From: Alteromonas sp. KC3
GTDB taxonomy: Bacteria; Pseudomonadota; Gammaproteobacteria; Enterobacterales; Alteromonadaceae
Direction of reading: 5' to 3'
Assembly (NCBI RefSeq): GCF_016756315.1
Contig: NZ_AP024235.1
Span: 2,480,001 to 2,544,000, forward strand
Length of the DNA stretch: 64,000 nucleotides
Shown: positions 12,299-22,837 of the stretch, piece by piece
Layout: each line of letters starts with the position of its first letter
Numbering within the stretch: position 1 is the first letter of the stretch
Position numbers and translations under genes: made by a program
The notes under the pieces: generated by a model
What the model was told of the DNA's origin: nothing
Database searches by the model: none
Seen by the model: only the letters and a program-made list of their open reading frames with translations

Positions 12299-13425
12299 AT
12301 GAGTGTGCAATACGTAGTGAGTGATATTGATTCTAACGCAAGCAAGAAAGTAATCGTCGGTATGTCCGGCGGCGTCGATTCGTCTGTTTCAGCCTATCTG
12401 TTACAACAACAGGGTTACCAGGTTGAAGGTCTTTTCATGAAAAACTGGGAAGAAGACGACAATGATGAATACTGTGCTGCTGCGGAAGATTTAAAAGATG
12501 CTCAAGCCGTTGCCGACAAGCTTGGTATCGAGCTACACACTATTAATTTTGCCGCAGAATACTGGGACAACGTGTTCGAATACTTCTTAGAAGAGTATAA
12601 AGCCGGACGCACGCCAAACCCAGATATCATGTGTAATAAAGAAATTAAATTTAAGGCATTTTTAGAATTTGCTGCCGAAGATTTAGGCGCTGACTACATT
12701 GCGACGGGTCACTATGTACGTCGTCGTGAAGTAGATGGCAAATGGCAAATGCTACGTGGTTTAGATAACAACAAAGACCAAAGCTATTTCTTGTATACGC
12801 TGGGTGAAGAGCATGTTGCTAAAACGCTATTCCCCGTGGGTGATATCGAAAAACCACTAGTACGTAAAATTGCTGAAGAGCAAGGTCTAATCACCCACGA
12901 TAAGAAAGACTCAACAGGTATCTGTTTTATCGGTGAACGTAAGTTTAAAGACTTTTTAGCCCGTTATCTTCCTGCTCAGCCGGGAGTCATTGAAACGGCG
13001 GAAGGCGAAGAAATTGGTCAACACGAAGGCCTAATGTACCACACGCTGGGACAACGTAAAGGACTGCACATTGGTGGCCTTGCCAAATACGGTGACGAGC
13101 CATGGTATGTGGTTGATAAAGACGTTGCACGAAATGTACTTATCGTAGGTCAAGGTGCTGACCACCCGCGCTTATACTCAAAAGGCTTGGTGGCAAAACA
13201 ACTGCATTGGGTCGACAGACAAACCATTACTGAACCAATGCGCGCCGTTGTTAAAACCCGTTACCGTCAGGCTGATATTCCGTGTACTATTTCGCCAACT
13301 GGCGAGGACACAATCGAAGTGATTTTCGACGAGCCTCAAAAAGCAGTAACCCCAGGGCAATCTGCAGTATTTTATGCAGATGAAGTTTGCCTAGGTGGCG
13401 GTATCATAGAGAGCTATATCCGTTG

Positions 13426-13426
<1 letters not shown>
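12299..13426 (+). CDS. mnmA: tRNA-specific 2-thiouridylase MnmA
   Basis: MnmA thiolates U34 of tRNAs for Lys, Glu and Gln using sulfur relayed through the Tus proteins. The 375-residue product has the PP-loop GMSGGVDSS (residues 21-29), the catalytic cysteines C112 (in MCNKEIKF) and C209 (in GICFIGER) and the conserved C-terminal barrel region with GQSAVFY. Its TGA stop overlaps the ATG of hflD by one base, so the two genes are coupled as in E. coli. Confidence 0.97.
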
Positions 13427-15434
<2,008 letters not shown>

Positions 15435-15462
15435 AGCCAACGTAATATTAGTACATTAAAAA

Positions 15463-15487
15463 CGCGGTCATTGAGCCGCGTTTTTTT
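15463..15487 (+). terminator. Terminator of the mnmA-hflD-purB operon
   Basis: CGCGG (15463-15467) pairs with CCGCG (15476-15480), preceded by A residues and followed by seven T. It begins 28 bases after the purB stop. Confidence 0.85.
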
Positions 15488-15559
15488 ATATGTGCAGAAA
15501 ATGTTGCACCAGAACAGGTGAAGAACAAATGATTGATTTAACGCAAAAGGAAATGGGTT

Positions 15560-16297
15560 ATGGTATGGCAAGAAACAAGGAATACCGAGCAGTCACACAA
15601 ACGCTATTTTCACCTCAGTAATGCCGTCGTCATCTTTTGCGATATATCAGGTTTTCAGGGGCTTAATTTACGCTATGGCGACGAAAGTACATTTGCTATT
15701 GTCACGACCTTATTTTCAAAATTTGAACGAATTGCTCGTTTCTACCATGTTCAGCCAGTTAAAACCAACGGTGATCAATTCATTGGGCTTTGCTTAAACT
15801 CGTACGCTGAAGGTCCGTTCGTTACACAGACAGGAATTGAGCAAAAGCAAAAAGGAAGTGAACGCGCGCTATTATTTGCAAAATCAATGCTGTCCATTTC
15901 AAGCGAGCACGTACATTTAACCAATCTAAATTGCGGTTTAAGAATAGGCATCGCCCAAGGCAATGTTTTACTGAGTGAAAGCTTTCTTAGTGCAGGCGCT
16001 ATAGACATATGGGGAAATACGGTTAATCGTGCCGCTATGTTGGAGCGGCATACACAAGTAAATTCAACGGCTTTAGATAAGCGCGCGATGGCATCGCTAC
16101 CCTGCGTTCAATCTGTTGAGCTTAATGAAACCCAGCTAAACACCAAGATTGGCACAGTAACAGCCTACTGCTACCAACACGTTGAAGCCCCTTCTCCCTC
16201 AAACATTGATATAAAAAACATTTTAGGTAAAGCTGCCAATGACTCAACCACTAAATGTAGACCTTGCATGACTGGAAAATACCGCGTGTATCACTGA
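15560..16297 (+). CDS. Class III nucleotide cyclase-like protein, probably degenerate
   Basis: The 245-residue protein has a single cyclase homology domain (about residues 22-165) and no membrane segment. The first metal Asp is in FCDISGF (D28), the Lys and second Asp in VKTNGDQF (K68, D72), the base-recognising Asp in DIWG (D149) and the transition-state Asn at N156. The Arg normally four residues after that Asn is Met160. The domain could therefore be a regulatory pseudo-cyclase or a weak enzyme. The C-terminal 75 residues are not recognisable. It is followed 36 bases later by roxA and may be co-transcribed with it. Confidence 0.75.
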   Translation: MVWQETRNTEQSHKRYFHLSNAVVIFCDISGFQGLNLRYGDESTFAIVTTLFSKFERIARFYHVQPVKTNGDQFIGLCLNSYAEGPFVTQTGIEQKQKGSERALLFAKSMLSISSEHVHLTNLNCGLRIGIAQGNVLLSESFLSAGAIDIWGNTVNRAAMLERHTQVNSTALDKRAMASLPCVQSVELNETQLNTKIGTVTAYCYQHVEAPSPSNIDIKNILGKAANDSTTKCRPCMTGKYRVYH

Positions 16298-16333
16298 TAA
16301 TACATCGCTTATCGAGCCCACCTTTGAGACTAC

Positions 16334-17473
16334 ATGAACGAATATTATCTTGACCATTTCAACGCAGAACGTTTTCTCGCAGAATACTGGCAGCAAAAGC
16401 CTGTAGTACTAAAACGATTCTTTGAGGCGTTTGAAGATCCGATCGATGAAAATGACCTAGCTGGTTTAGCCCAAGAAGCCGATGTTGATTCTCGTATTGT
16501 GAACAACATTAGTGGGAACTGGCACGTAGAACAGGGCCCGATAGATGACTTTGAGCGCCTATGCAAAGGGAAATGGACGCTTCTGGTACAAGGCGTTGAT
16601 AAATATATACAAGATGTAGCGCCAATTCTTACGCCCTTTTCTTTTATTCCTCACTGGCGACTAGACGATTTAATGGTGAGCTATGCGATAGAAGGCGCTG
16701 GCGTTGGTGCGCATATTGATCAATACGATGTATTTTTAGTACAAGGTAAGGGTAAGCGACGCTGGCGCGTGGGTAAGCCCGACAATTATGAAGAAGTGTT
16801 TCCTCATCCTAAATTGCGGCAAATTGAAGGTTTCGATCCCATTATCAATGTTGTTGTTGAGCCAGGCGATGTAGTTTATATACCACCAGGCTGGCCTCAT
16901 GACGGACAAACCATTGAAGACAGTTTGACCTATTCTGTAGGCTATCGCGCACCTGATAACCTTCAACTCGCCGAAAGCTTAGCGATGATGTTAGACAAAG
17001 GTGAGCATAACATTCGCTTTTCTGATCCCAATCGAGCAACGCAATCAGCACCTTTCGTTGTGTCACCTCACGATGTGGCTGCACTAAAGCTACAACTCAT
17101 TGAAGCAATCAACAGCGAAGGCTTTACGAGAAGCTTGCTAGAAGCAATGAGCGAGCAAGGTATACCCGAATATCCGCTAGAGCCAGAAGTATCTCTTGAA
17201 CAAGTATCTAATGAGTTTGCTGCCGGCATTAGCTTTGTGCCTGCTGCCGGAGTAAGGGCATTGGTGAGTTATGGTAAGCAAGGCATGCCAAAGGCATTAT
17301 TCGTAAATGGTACGCAGTTTGACTTTTCCAGTTCAGATCGAGAGTGGTTTGAAGCGCTTGCAAGTGGTGACGTATTGAACGCTACCGTTTGTGAAGAAGC
17401 CCCCTCTTTTACATTTTTAGAAACCTTGACTACACTCATAAATAACGGTTATTGGGAATGGTTTGAGGAATAG
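16334..17473 (+). CDS. roxA: Ribosomal protein uL16 3-hydroxylase (RoxA/YcfD family)
   Basis: RoxA is a JmjC-fold 2-oxoglutarate/Fe(II) oxygenase that hydroxylates an Arg of ribosomal protein L16. The 379-residue product keeps the iron ligands as H127-x-D129 in GAHIDQYD and H189 in PPGWPHDG, close to E. coli H125, D127 and H187. The cupin domain spans about residues 85-205, followed by a helical dimerisation and winged-helix-like C-terminus. It is 10 bases upstream of the GNAT gene, so the two are likely co-transcribed. Confidence 0.93.
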   Translation: MNEYYLDHFNAERFLAEYWQQKPVVLKRFFEAFEDPIDENDLAGLAQEADVDSRIVNNISGNWHVEQGPIDDFERLCKGKWTLLVQGVDKYIQDVAPILTPFSFIPHWRLDDLMVSYAIEGAGVGAHIDQYDVFLVQGKGKRRWRVGKPDNYEEVFPHPKLRQIEGFDPIINVVVEPGDVVYIPPGWPHDGQTIEDSLTYSVGYRAPDNLQLAESLAMMLDKGEHNIRFSDPNRATQSAPFVVSPHDVAALKLQLIEAINSEGFTRSLLEAMSEQGIPEYPLEPEVSLEQVSNEFAAGISFVPAAGVRALVSYGKQGMPKALFVNGTQFDFSSSDREWFEALASGDVLNATVCEEAPSFTFLETLTTLINNGYWEWFEE

Positions 17474-17482
17474 TTATAGCCT

Positions 17483-17941
17483 ATGGCGTTCACGGTCATA
17501 AGGGTCGACTGGGAAAAGGATAAACATCGACTTAAAGCACTGAGGGAGCATGTTTTCGTCTTAGAATGGCGAGTGCCTGAGGCCAGCGAATTTGACGAGC
17601 AGGATGATTCTGCTTGTCACATACTTATTTTAAGTGATAACGATGAACCCATTGCTACAGGTCGCTTGACCAAAAAAGGCGAACTGGGACGAATTGCAGT
17701 AAAACGCAATCATAGAACGCTTCCGGTCTACCGCGCCTTATTCGCCGCACTTCTTAGCGCTGCAAAACAAAATGATGTCCCTACCATAAAAGTCATTTGT
17801 AACTTAGATAGCGTTTCTTACCACCGTTCCATCGGGTTTATTCCAGACGGACAAGTATTTATGGACGCTGGCGTGCCACGCCAGCGTTTAAAGTGTTCCG
17901 CCGAGCGTTTTCCTCTACCCGACGTAACACAACTTCACTGA
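17483..17941 (+). CDS. GNAT-family N-acetyltransferase
   Basis: This 152-residue single-domain protein has the GNAT fold pattern: a beta strand with PIATGRL (residues 56-62), the LGRIAVKRNHR block leading into the acetyl-CoA loop (about 68-82), then ALFAALLSAAK helix and the C-terminal YHRSIGF motif. The substrate is unknown. It follows roxA by 10 bases and converges with the DUF4826-like gene, suggesting an operon with roxA but no proven functional link. Confidence 0.85.
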   Translation: MAFTVIRVDWEKDKHRLKALREHVFVLEWRVPEASEFDEQDDSACHILILSDNDEPIATGRLTKKGELGRIAVKRNHRTLPVYRALFAALLSAAKQNDVPTIKVICNLDSVSYHRSIGFIPDGQVFMDAGVPRQRLKCSAERFPLPDVTQLH

Positions 17942-17958
17942 CGCTTACAAAAAGTGAA

Positions 17959-18387
17959 CTATACTTGCTCTTGAGCAGCCCATAACTCATCGTAGCTTTG
18001 AATACGATAAAGGCCTTCAGCGCGGGTTTCTAGCATTGTCGCCAGATCATTCGCTGCTTTATCTGTAGGAGAACTTGCGCGTAGGTTAGCGGCTTTCATT
18101 TGCCACATCATAGAAAAGTACTTAATGGCTTCTCGTGCGTTTGGCGCATTGCCCTCTTGCGTAAAGTCAGCCGGCAAATCGCCGCTCATTACCCAATACT
18201 TTTTATTGTCTTGTGCCTTAATTTTCCATACCGCTACGTAAGGAACAAGGTAGCGACTTTCAGAGGCCACAACAGTATCAAATAAAACGCCATTTTCGGC
18301 GAGGTGTTTGTTAGCACGCTGAAACTGCTCTCTCACCCACTCGGCACGTTGCTCTTCGCTAATTTGTTGGTTTTGAGGTTCTGCCAT
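17959..18387 (-). CDS. DUF4826-family protein of unknown function
   Basis: The 142-residue protein has no signal peptide or membrane helix and looks cytoplasmic. It has an N-terminal helix EEQRAEWVREQFQRANKHL, then a beta-rich core with PYVAVWKIKA and KKYWVMSGDLPADF, and a helical C-terminus. I recognise it as a small conserved family found in marine gammaproteobacteria (DUF4826), with no known role. The ATG at 18387 gives MAEPQNQ with a GAGAGTGGA ribosome-site region before it; a frame 12 codons longer is less likely. Confidence 0.75.
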   Translation of the reverse strand: MAEPQNQQISEEQRAEWVREQFQRANKHLAENGVLFDTVVASESRYLVPYVAVWKIKAQDNKKYWVMSGDLPADFTQEGNAPNAREAIKYFSMMWQMKAANLRASSPTDKAANDLATMLETRAEGLYRIQSYDELWAAQEQV

Positions 18388-18874
18388 GTCCACTCTCTTT
18401 CTTATAGTTATACATTTGAGCAATTGCTCTATATTTTAGATAGCGCTATTTCTTTCGGTATTCTTGAACAGAATCGATACAACTGCGCTAAATTTGCTTA
18501 CTGTCTTTGTACTTCATTTCGAAGCGCTGATCTAGCGATAAACAGAAAAGACGGTAATTACACACGCCGAATGCACAATTATTCATCAATACGCTGATAG
18601 TCAAAAAAGTGCGGGGTTAAATACTTTGTTTTATTGCCCCTTTGCAATACGATTGCATCGAAAACCGCATGCATAGACAAATTTTTACATTTTAAAAGTT
18701 GGTTTTATCGCAACATTCAACCATTATACTTAGAGGTCCTTGCTCGTAAGTAAAGACGTTTACACCAAAACCAGCGCGCTGAAGTATCGAATATATAGCA
18801 TCGAATATATAACACTGACTATGTAGTATCGAATACCTTTAACAAGTAACAACAGTATAAGAGGCAAGATAACA
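18388..18874. other. Intergenic region with short direct repeats
   Basis: The region separates divergent genes. It contains three copies of ATCGAATA (18786, 18800, 18828), two of them within a 12-base repeat ATCGAATATATA. No open frame looks coding. Confidence 0.45.
18786..18835. repeat. Direct repeats ATCGAATATATA
   Basis: Two identical 12-base copies start at 18786 and 18800 and a third partial copy (ATCGAATA) starts at 18828. They lie 40-90 bp before the small membrane-protein gene, so they could be regulator-binding iterons or promoter elements. Confidence 0.5.
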
Positions 18875-19090
18875 ATGCGAACAATTAGACTAACATTAGG
18901 TGCACTTTTGCTCGTTAGCGGTATTGTTTTAACACTGCTTCCCGGTTCAATTTTACTGGTCATTAGCGGCCTAGTACTGCTTAGTTACGATTGGCCAAGA
19001 GCCCGCACTTGGCTCAAGTATAGCCAACGAACGATGACAACAGGCGCACGAAAATTAGACCGTTTCTTATTGATGAGAAAACTACGCTAA
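18875..19090 (+). CDS. Small PGPGW-like transmembrane protein
   Basis: The 71-residue protein has two hydrophobic segments (about residues 5-21 and 23-37) separated by PGS, then a WPRARTWLKYSQR juxtamembrane stretch and a basic tail. This layout resembles the putative transmembrane protein family named for a PGPGW motif, though the exact motif here is PGSIL. It is probably an inner-membrane hairpin protein of unknown function. AAGAGGCAAG precedes the ATG at a suitable distance. Confidence 0.7.
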   Translation: MRTIRLTLGALLLVSGIVLTLLPGSILLVISGLVLLSYDWPRARTWLKYSQRTMTTGARKLDRFLLMRKLR

Positions 19091-19502
19091 TTCCAAAGGC
19101 CTTGTTTTTGACAGGGCTTGCACTTCAATGCAAACATTGCTCTATTGGAATTAGTTCCAGCACAATACAGTCACATTCATAATACTCCATCATCATCGCA
19201 CAAGGCGTTAAACCAAAAACCGTCGCAGCTGTTAAGCATTTAAGCTTAAGTCAATGCACATGGCTGTTTCACATGTTAACGTAAATAAACGCTAAACTGT
19301 GTTGACCTTTGCGATACGCTTATTAAAACAACGATTAAAACGCTTTAGTTAATGTGAAGCCTTAAATAACAATAATAGTGGCTCCTGCACCATGAGTGCA
19401 TCAAGCAAAAACAGGCAAATGTAGTCTTTAGCGCATGGCGCACAATATTGTTGTGCAGCTTGAGTAGGTCATGAACTATCGATTACCTATGGAGACAAGA
19501 CC
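19091..19502. other. Intergenic region upstream of the molybdenum hydroxylase genes
   Basis: These 412 bases should contain the iorAB-like promoter. I see no coding ORF, RNA gene or strong inverted repeat. A weak GC stem lies just after the preceding gene. Confidence 0.4.
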
Positions 19503-20009
19503 ATGATCACGTTTACCGTAAATGGCATCAAACACGAGTTTTCTGGTGATTCGTCCACACCAGTATTGTGGTACCTGCGCGACGAACTCAATTTAACAGG
19601 CCCCAAGTTTGGATGTGGTATGGCCCAGTGCGGCGCATGCACCGTACATATTGACGGCGTGGCCCAGCGCTCCTGTGTATTACCCGTTTCTGCGGTTCAA
19701 GGCAGAAACATTACTACTATAGAAGGGTTAAGCGAAGGCGGTGATCACCCTGTTCAACAAGCATGGATAGAGCACCAAGTCCCTCAATGTGGTTTTTGTC
19801 AATGCGGCCAAATAATGCAAGCCGCAAGTCTGCTAGCGTCAAATCCAAACCCAACCGACAAAGAAATTGTGCAGAACATGTCGGGTAATATTTGCCGCTG
19901 CGGTACCTATCCGCGTATCCATAAAGCGATAAAATCGGCAGCTAAATCTATGTCTGCGAACGCAGGAGTTCACTACTTCACACCACAACGTGCGAGAGAA
20001 GAAGTATGA
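19503..20009 (+). CDS. (2Fe-2S)-binding subunit of a molybdenum hydroxylase (IorA-like)
   Basis: This 168-residue electron-transfer subunit belongs to the xanthine-oxidase family small subunits. The N-terminal plant-type [2Fe-2S] domain shows [12 protein letters not shown] and a further Cys near residue 59; the C-terminal helical domain shows CGFCQCGQ and [11 protein letters not shown]. It resembles the alpha subunit of isoquinoline 1-oxidoreductase and of membrane aldehyde dehydrogenases. GGAGA precedes the ATG. The stop overlaps the large-subunit ATG by four bases. Confidence 0.92.
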   Translation: MITFTVNGIKHEFSGDSSTPVLWYLRDELNLTGPKFGCGMAQCGACTVHIDGVAQRSCVLPVSAVQGRNITTIEGLSEGGDHPVQQAWIEHQVPQCGFCQCGQIMQAASLLASNPNPTDKEIVQNMSGNICRCGTYPRIHKAIKSAAKSMSANAGVHYFTPQRAREEV

Positions 20010-22270
20010 AGACTACCACCGCTTACTTTGACATGAATCGTCGTGGCTTTTTAAAGTCCAGCGCGGCGGCTGGCGCGCTTGTGTTGGGCACTTACTTTAT
20101 GGGCAGCACATCGCGGGCTATGGCGGGTGTATTAACTAAGTCATCTGACAATGCTGTGCGAGCGAACCTGTTTGTTGCCTTGCGTCCTGATGGTATGGTT
20201 GAAATAACCTGCCACCGCTCAGAAATGGGACAACAAATTCGTACTGCCATCGCACAAATTGTTGCAGATGAAATGGAAGCAGCATGGGACAAGGTTATTG
20301 TCATCCAAGGCAAAGGTGACCCTGCTTATGGAGATCAGAATACCGACGGTTCGCGCAGTATCCGTTTCAACATGCAACGCCTCAGAGAAATGGGTGCGAG
20401 CGTGCGCTATATGATGCAACATGCCGCAGCAAAACGCTGGGGAGTAGATGCCGACACTTGCGTTGCCAAGCAACATGTTGTCACACATAGCTCTGGAAAA
20501 ACATTAGACTACAAAGACCTAATCTCAGATGCACTGAGCATAACACCCCCACCAGCTGCTGAGTTATCGCTCAAAGCCCGTAGCGATTGGCGTTACATCA
20601 ATACAGGCATGGCCCATGTCGACCTTAAAGACATAGTAACTGGAAAAGCCACGTTCGCCGCTGATGTTCGTGAACCCAAAGCACTAATTGCCATTATTGA
20701 GCGCCCTCCTGTTGTAGGTGGAAAAGTTGAAAGTGTTGACGCGACTGCGGCAAAGGCCATAAAAGGTGTTGTGGACGTTATTGAAATTCCATCGCCTAAA
20801 GGTGCTCCGCAATTTCAGCCTAAAGGTGGCGTTGCAGTTATTGCTAAGAACACGTGGGCTGCGTGGCAAGGTAGAAAAGCGCTTAATGTCACTTGGGATG
20901 ACGGCGCAAATGCCAGTTACAATTCCGAAGAATTTAAAGCGCAGTTAATTGCTACGGTAAACGCGCCACAAGCTCATGTGCGTGAAAAAGGCGACGCCAT
21001 AGCGGCGCTTTCAAAGGCTACCGATAAGCTGGTGGCTGACTATTATGTTCCCCATTTAGCACAGGCGCCAATGGAACCCCCTTGCGCAACAGCAATGTAC
21101 TACCAAGACCGTGTAGACGTATGGGCAGCAACGCAAAATCCGCAAGCCGACATGGAAACAGTGGGTGCTATGGTAGGCATGGATAAAGCCAACATTAATG
21201 TTCACGTTACGATGTTAGGCGGCGCTTTTGGACGAAAATCAAAACCAGACTTTTCTGCCGAAGCTGCTTTTCTTTCAATGAAGACAGGCGAACCCATTCG
21301 CGTTCAGTGGACGCGAGAAGACGATATTCAACACGGTTTTTATCACGCAGTTTCCGCGCAGCACGTTGAAGCGGCGTTAGGTGATGATGGCAAAATTGAT
21401 GCGTATCTCCACAGAACAGCCTTTTCTCCAATTGCCTCAACATTCCAAGAAGGTGCTAATGCACCGTTTAGCTTTGAACTAGACTTAGGCTTTACGGACA
21501 ATCCAATATTAACACCCAATATGAAATTAGAGCGCGGAGAAGCGCCAGCCAGAGCGCGTATTGGCTGGATGCGCTCAGTATCGAATATTTTTCACGCGTT
21601 TGCAGTTCAGTCATTTATTAATGAAGCTGCTCACAAGGCAGGCAAAGACAGTAAAGACTACTTGCTTGAAGTCATTGGTCCAGATCGCATTGTTGATGTA
21701 ACGGAGCAAAATGCTGAGTATTTGAATTACTGGGGAGACAAAGCGGTGTACCCACTCGATACTGGACGTTTGCGCAATACTATTGAGACGGTAGCCAAAA
21801 TGGCAAACTGGGGTCGCAGTATGCCAAAAGGTCGAGGTTTAGGGATAGCGGCTCACCGCAGTTTCTTAACTTATGTAGCCACAGTAGTTGAAGTTGAAGT
21901 ATCAGAAACGGGTGATTTGGACGTCATTAAGTCATGGGTTGCCATTGATGCAGGGACCGTTGTTAATACTGACACGGTAAAAAATCAAACCCAAGGTGGT
22001 TCGATTTACGGTATTACCACAGCAATTAGCGACGGTATTACGTTTGATAAAGGCCGTGTTCAACAAAGTAACTTTCACAACTACCGCGTACCAAGAATGA
22101 GTGACTCTCCGCTAGAGGTGGATGTGGAAATAATTAAAAGCGATGCGCCCCCAGCGGGTGTTGGTGAGCCCGCCACCCCGGTGTACGCGCCGGCGTTATG
22201 CAATGCCATTTTTGCCGCATGTGGTAAGCGCATTAGACAACTACCCATTGGCAATCAGCTCAAAGCATAA
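20006..22270 (+). CDS. Molybdopterin-binding subunit of a molybdenum hydroxylase (IorB-like)
   Basis: The 754-residue catalytic subunit oxidises an aldehyde or N-heterocycle with water as oxygen source. A twin-arginine signal [13 protein letters not shown] near residues 11-23 indicates folded export together with the small subunit. The molybdopterin domain contains GGAFGRK near residue 412 and the catalytic Glu at 721 in GVGEP. No FAD subunit, cytochrome c acceptor or XdhC-type maturase gene is adjacent, so the electron acceptor must be encoded elsewhere. The true substrate cannot be read from sequence. Confidence 0.9.
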   Translation: MKTTTAYFDMNRRGFLKSSAAAGALVLGTYFMGSTSRAMAGVLTKSSDNAVRANLFVALRPDGMVEITCHRSEMGQQIRTAIAQIVADEMEAAWDKVIVIQGKGDPAYGDQNTDGSRSIRFNMQRLREMGASVRYMMQHAAAKRWGVDADTCVAKQHVVTHSSGKTLDYKDLISDALSITPPPAAELSLKARSDWRYINTGMAHVDLKDIVTGKATFAADVREPKALIAIIERPPVVGGKVESVDATAAKAIKGVVDVIEIPSPKGAPQFQPKGGVAVIAKNTWAAWQGRKALNVTWDDGANASYNSEEFKAQLIATVNAPQAHVREKGDAIAALSKATDKLVADYYVPHLAQAPMEPPCATAMYYQDRVDVWAATQNPQADMETVGAMVGMDKANINVHVTMLGGAFGRKSKPDFSAEAAFLSMKTGEPIRVQWTREDDIQHGFYHAVSAQHVEAALGDDGKIDAYLHRTAFSPIASTFQEGANAPFSFELDLGFTDNPILTPNMKLERGEAPARARIGWMRSVSNIFHAFAVQSFINEAAHKAGKDSKDYLLEVIGPDRIVDVTEQNAEYLNYWGDKAVYPLDTGRLRNTIETVAKMANWGRSMPKGRGLGIAAHRSFLTYVATVVEVEVSETGDLDVIKSWVAIDAGTVVNTDTVKNQTQGGSIYGITTAISDGITFDKGRVQQSNFHNYRVPRMSDSPLEVDVEIIKSDAPPAGVGEPATPVYAPALCNAIFAACGKRIRQLPIGNQLKA

Positions 22271-22325
22271 TGGTGTACAAGGCGCTAACAGACTGAGAGC
22301 AAATAGCTGTTGGATGAAATGAAAA

Positions 22326-22351
22326 GGGAGGCTTAGAGGCCTCCCTTTTTT
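22326..22351 (+). terminator. Terminator after the molybdenum hydroxylase genes
   Basis: GGGAGGC (22326-22332) pairs with GCCTCCC (22339-22345), preceded by AAAA and followed by six T. Confidence 0.9.
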
Positions 22352-22451
22352 ATCTATAAACTAGCACGACAATTTGAAAGTTACTTTGTAATATTACAAA
22401 TTAAAAACGCCAATATTACTATTTACAAAAGGCGTCGCGCATTATGTTTTA

Positions 22452-22601
22452 CTATTCGTAATTGCGTTCCATCCACATCAACTTCATTTTAAGATCAAGT
22501 ATCTCTTTTTGCGCATCCGCCAGCTGCTCTACCACAGAGCGCTGCTGAAGTGTATTTTCTTCGCTATTATTTACCGAAACAGTATTATCGTTATGTGCCA
22601 T
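22452..22601 (-). CDS. Small acidic protein of 49 residues, hypothetical
   Basis: An ORF too short for usual cut-offs runs from an ATG at 22601 to a TAG at 22452. The product begins MAHNDNTVSVNNSEE, has a polar, Asn/Glu-rich N-terminus, and then one amphipathic helix (about residues 18-46, including VVEQLADAQKEILDLKMKL) with heptad-like spacing that suggests a coiled coil. It ends WMERNYE. It occupies an otherwise empty gap between two terminators. No strong ribosome site is visible. I do not recognise a family; the coding call rests on composition and the helix pattern. Confidence 0.5.
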   Translation of the reverse strand: MAHNDNTVSVNNSEENTLQQRSVVEQLADAQKEILDLKMKLMWMERNYE

Positions 22602-22782
22602 AATAATTCAACCGTGCTAGTCGTGAGTAATGAAATCATTTTGCAACCTACCCTGTAATATTACACTTTTAATTACACAAAGTCATTTCATACGCTCAAT
22701 AATCACTATGTATTTGGCAAATATTGTAGACAATACACAGAGTTACTTTTTTACGGTTTAATCACATAACTGTTATAAACAA

Positions 22783-22810
22783 AAAAAGAGACCTTTTAGG
22801 TCTCTTTTTA
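22783..22810 (-). terminator. Bidirectional-type terminator after ppsA
   Basis: AAAAAGAGACC and GGTCTCTTTTT form a stem with a TTTTA loop, with A and T runs on both sides. It lies 28 bases after the ppsA stop on the minus strand. Confidence 0.9.
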
Positions 22811-22837
22811 CCAATTAAGTGAAAAACAAACTATCAG

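Noticed and set aside
18304..18597. 97-residue ORF overlapping the DUF4826-like gene start
   Set aside because: Antisense to a supported gene at its 5' end and without coding character beyond it.
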